DNA from: Ulvibacter litoralis
GTDB lineage: Bacteria > Bacteroidota > Bacteroidia > Flavobacteriales > Flavobacteriaceae
Length of the DNA stretch: 64,000 bases
Reading direction: 5' to 3'
Assembly: GCF_900102055.1 (NCBI RefSeq)
Contig: NZ_FNBA01000004.1
Location: forward strand, 1-64,000
Below, one piece after another: positions 63,797 through 64,000 of this stretch (positions are counted from its first letter, which is position 1; each line of letters opens with the position of its first letter). Under the pieces are notes generated by a model. The model saw nothing but the letters and a program-made list of their open reading frames with translations, did no database searches and was not told where the DNA came from. The position numbers and the translations under genes were made by a program.

Positions 63797-64000
63797 TTAT
63801 GTAGTTGTAGTTCTTCTACAAATAATAACATGATCCTCTTTGATGTTATTGGCAGCAACTGTTTGGTTAAAGTTGATGTGTCTTATCGAACTCCACCAAT
63901 TGGGTTTAACATGGAAAACCCAATTGCAAGGTTGTTGCGTTTTGTTGTCTAGTATTTCAATTAGTGCTTCAGGGTGTCTCTCGTTATAGTCTATTAAGAA
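63797..64000 (-). CDS. C-terminal end of an unknown protein (5' end beyond window)
   Basis: An open minus-strand frame enters from the right edge and gives 67 residues, including NERHPEALIEILDNKTQQPC, NWVFHVKPNWWSSIRHINF and a Thr-rich tail RRTTTT, then TAA. Composition looks coding. It precedes the hcp-vgrG-Rhs series on the same strand, so it may be another T6SS gene. No family recognised. Confidence 0.55.
   Translation of the reverse strand, partial: FLIDYNERHPEALIEILDNKTQQPCNWVFHVKPNWWSSIRHINFNQTVAANNIKEDHVIICRRTTTT

Overview
The window comes from an AT-rich marine-type member of the Bacteroidota, most likely Flavobacteriaceae. Evidence: SusC/SusD pairs, type IX secretion (T9SS) C-terminal sorting tails (YPNP motifs), lipoproteins with short Bacteroidota signal peptides, candidate promoters with TAnnTTTG -7 boxes, and a Bacteroidetes-type (subtype iii) type VI secretion system. 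No rRNA, tRNA, CRISPR array, transposase or integrase gene was recognised.

Region 1 (1-16,350) is mixed housekeeping: the 3' end of a T9SS cargo protein, a Cys/Met-metabolism PLP enzyme divergent from an Lrp/AsnC regulator, two secreted fibre-like 'QVGIG' proteins around dihydrolipoyl dehydrogenase (lpdA), a pabB-tilS-dsbD-peptidase run, and two small proteins of unknown function.

Region 2 (16,690-41,500) is a complete starch/maltose utilisation and glycolysis block. On the minus strand lie susC, susD, a SusE-like lipoprotein and a T9SS-exported GH13 amylase. A divergent LacI-type regulator sits across a promoter region holding the perfect palindrome CACGAAAACGTTTTCGTG. The plus-strand run encodes an SLC45-type sugar transporter, beta-phosphoglucomutase, GH65 maltose phosphorylase and three further GH13 enzymes. 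It is followed by pfkA, gap, a BadF-type sugar kinase and pgi. The inferred route is surface starch hydrolysis, SusCD import, periplasmic trimming, inner-membrane uptake, phosphorolysis of maltose to glucose and beta-glucose-1-phosphate, conversion to glucose-6-phosphate and glycolysis.

Region 3 (41,600-48,640) has a small acidic protein, a membrane protein and a LuxR-type two-component system, directly upstream of T6SS genes tssH (ClpV), tssB and tssC.

Region 4 (48,950-64,000, nearly all minus strand) is the T6SS tube/spike/effector part. Its transcription order is hcp (tssD), a second divergent tssD, vgrG (tssI), an unknown 453-residue protein that is a candidate adaptor, and a 1381-residue PAAR-Rhs effector ending in an AHH-type nuclease with its immunity gene. 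Downstream is a tandem array of displaced cassettes. Each carries a short copy of the Rhs core end, a different toxin tip (AHH nuclease, GIY-YIG/URI-like, LHH-type HNH nuclease) and a different immunity gene. The array ends in two decayed cassettes. A repeated ~130-bp junction (terminator hairpin, conserved spacer, in-frame stop, Rhs core start) precedes cassettes. Most cassettes lack a normal start, as expected for silent toxin tips that could replace the active one by homologous recombination. A second, nearly identical hcp with a matching promoter lies on the far side of the array. This Rhs cassette array is the most interesting system in the window.
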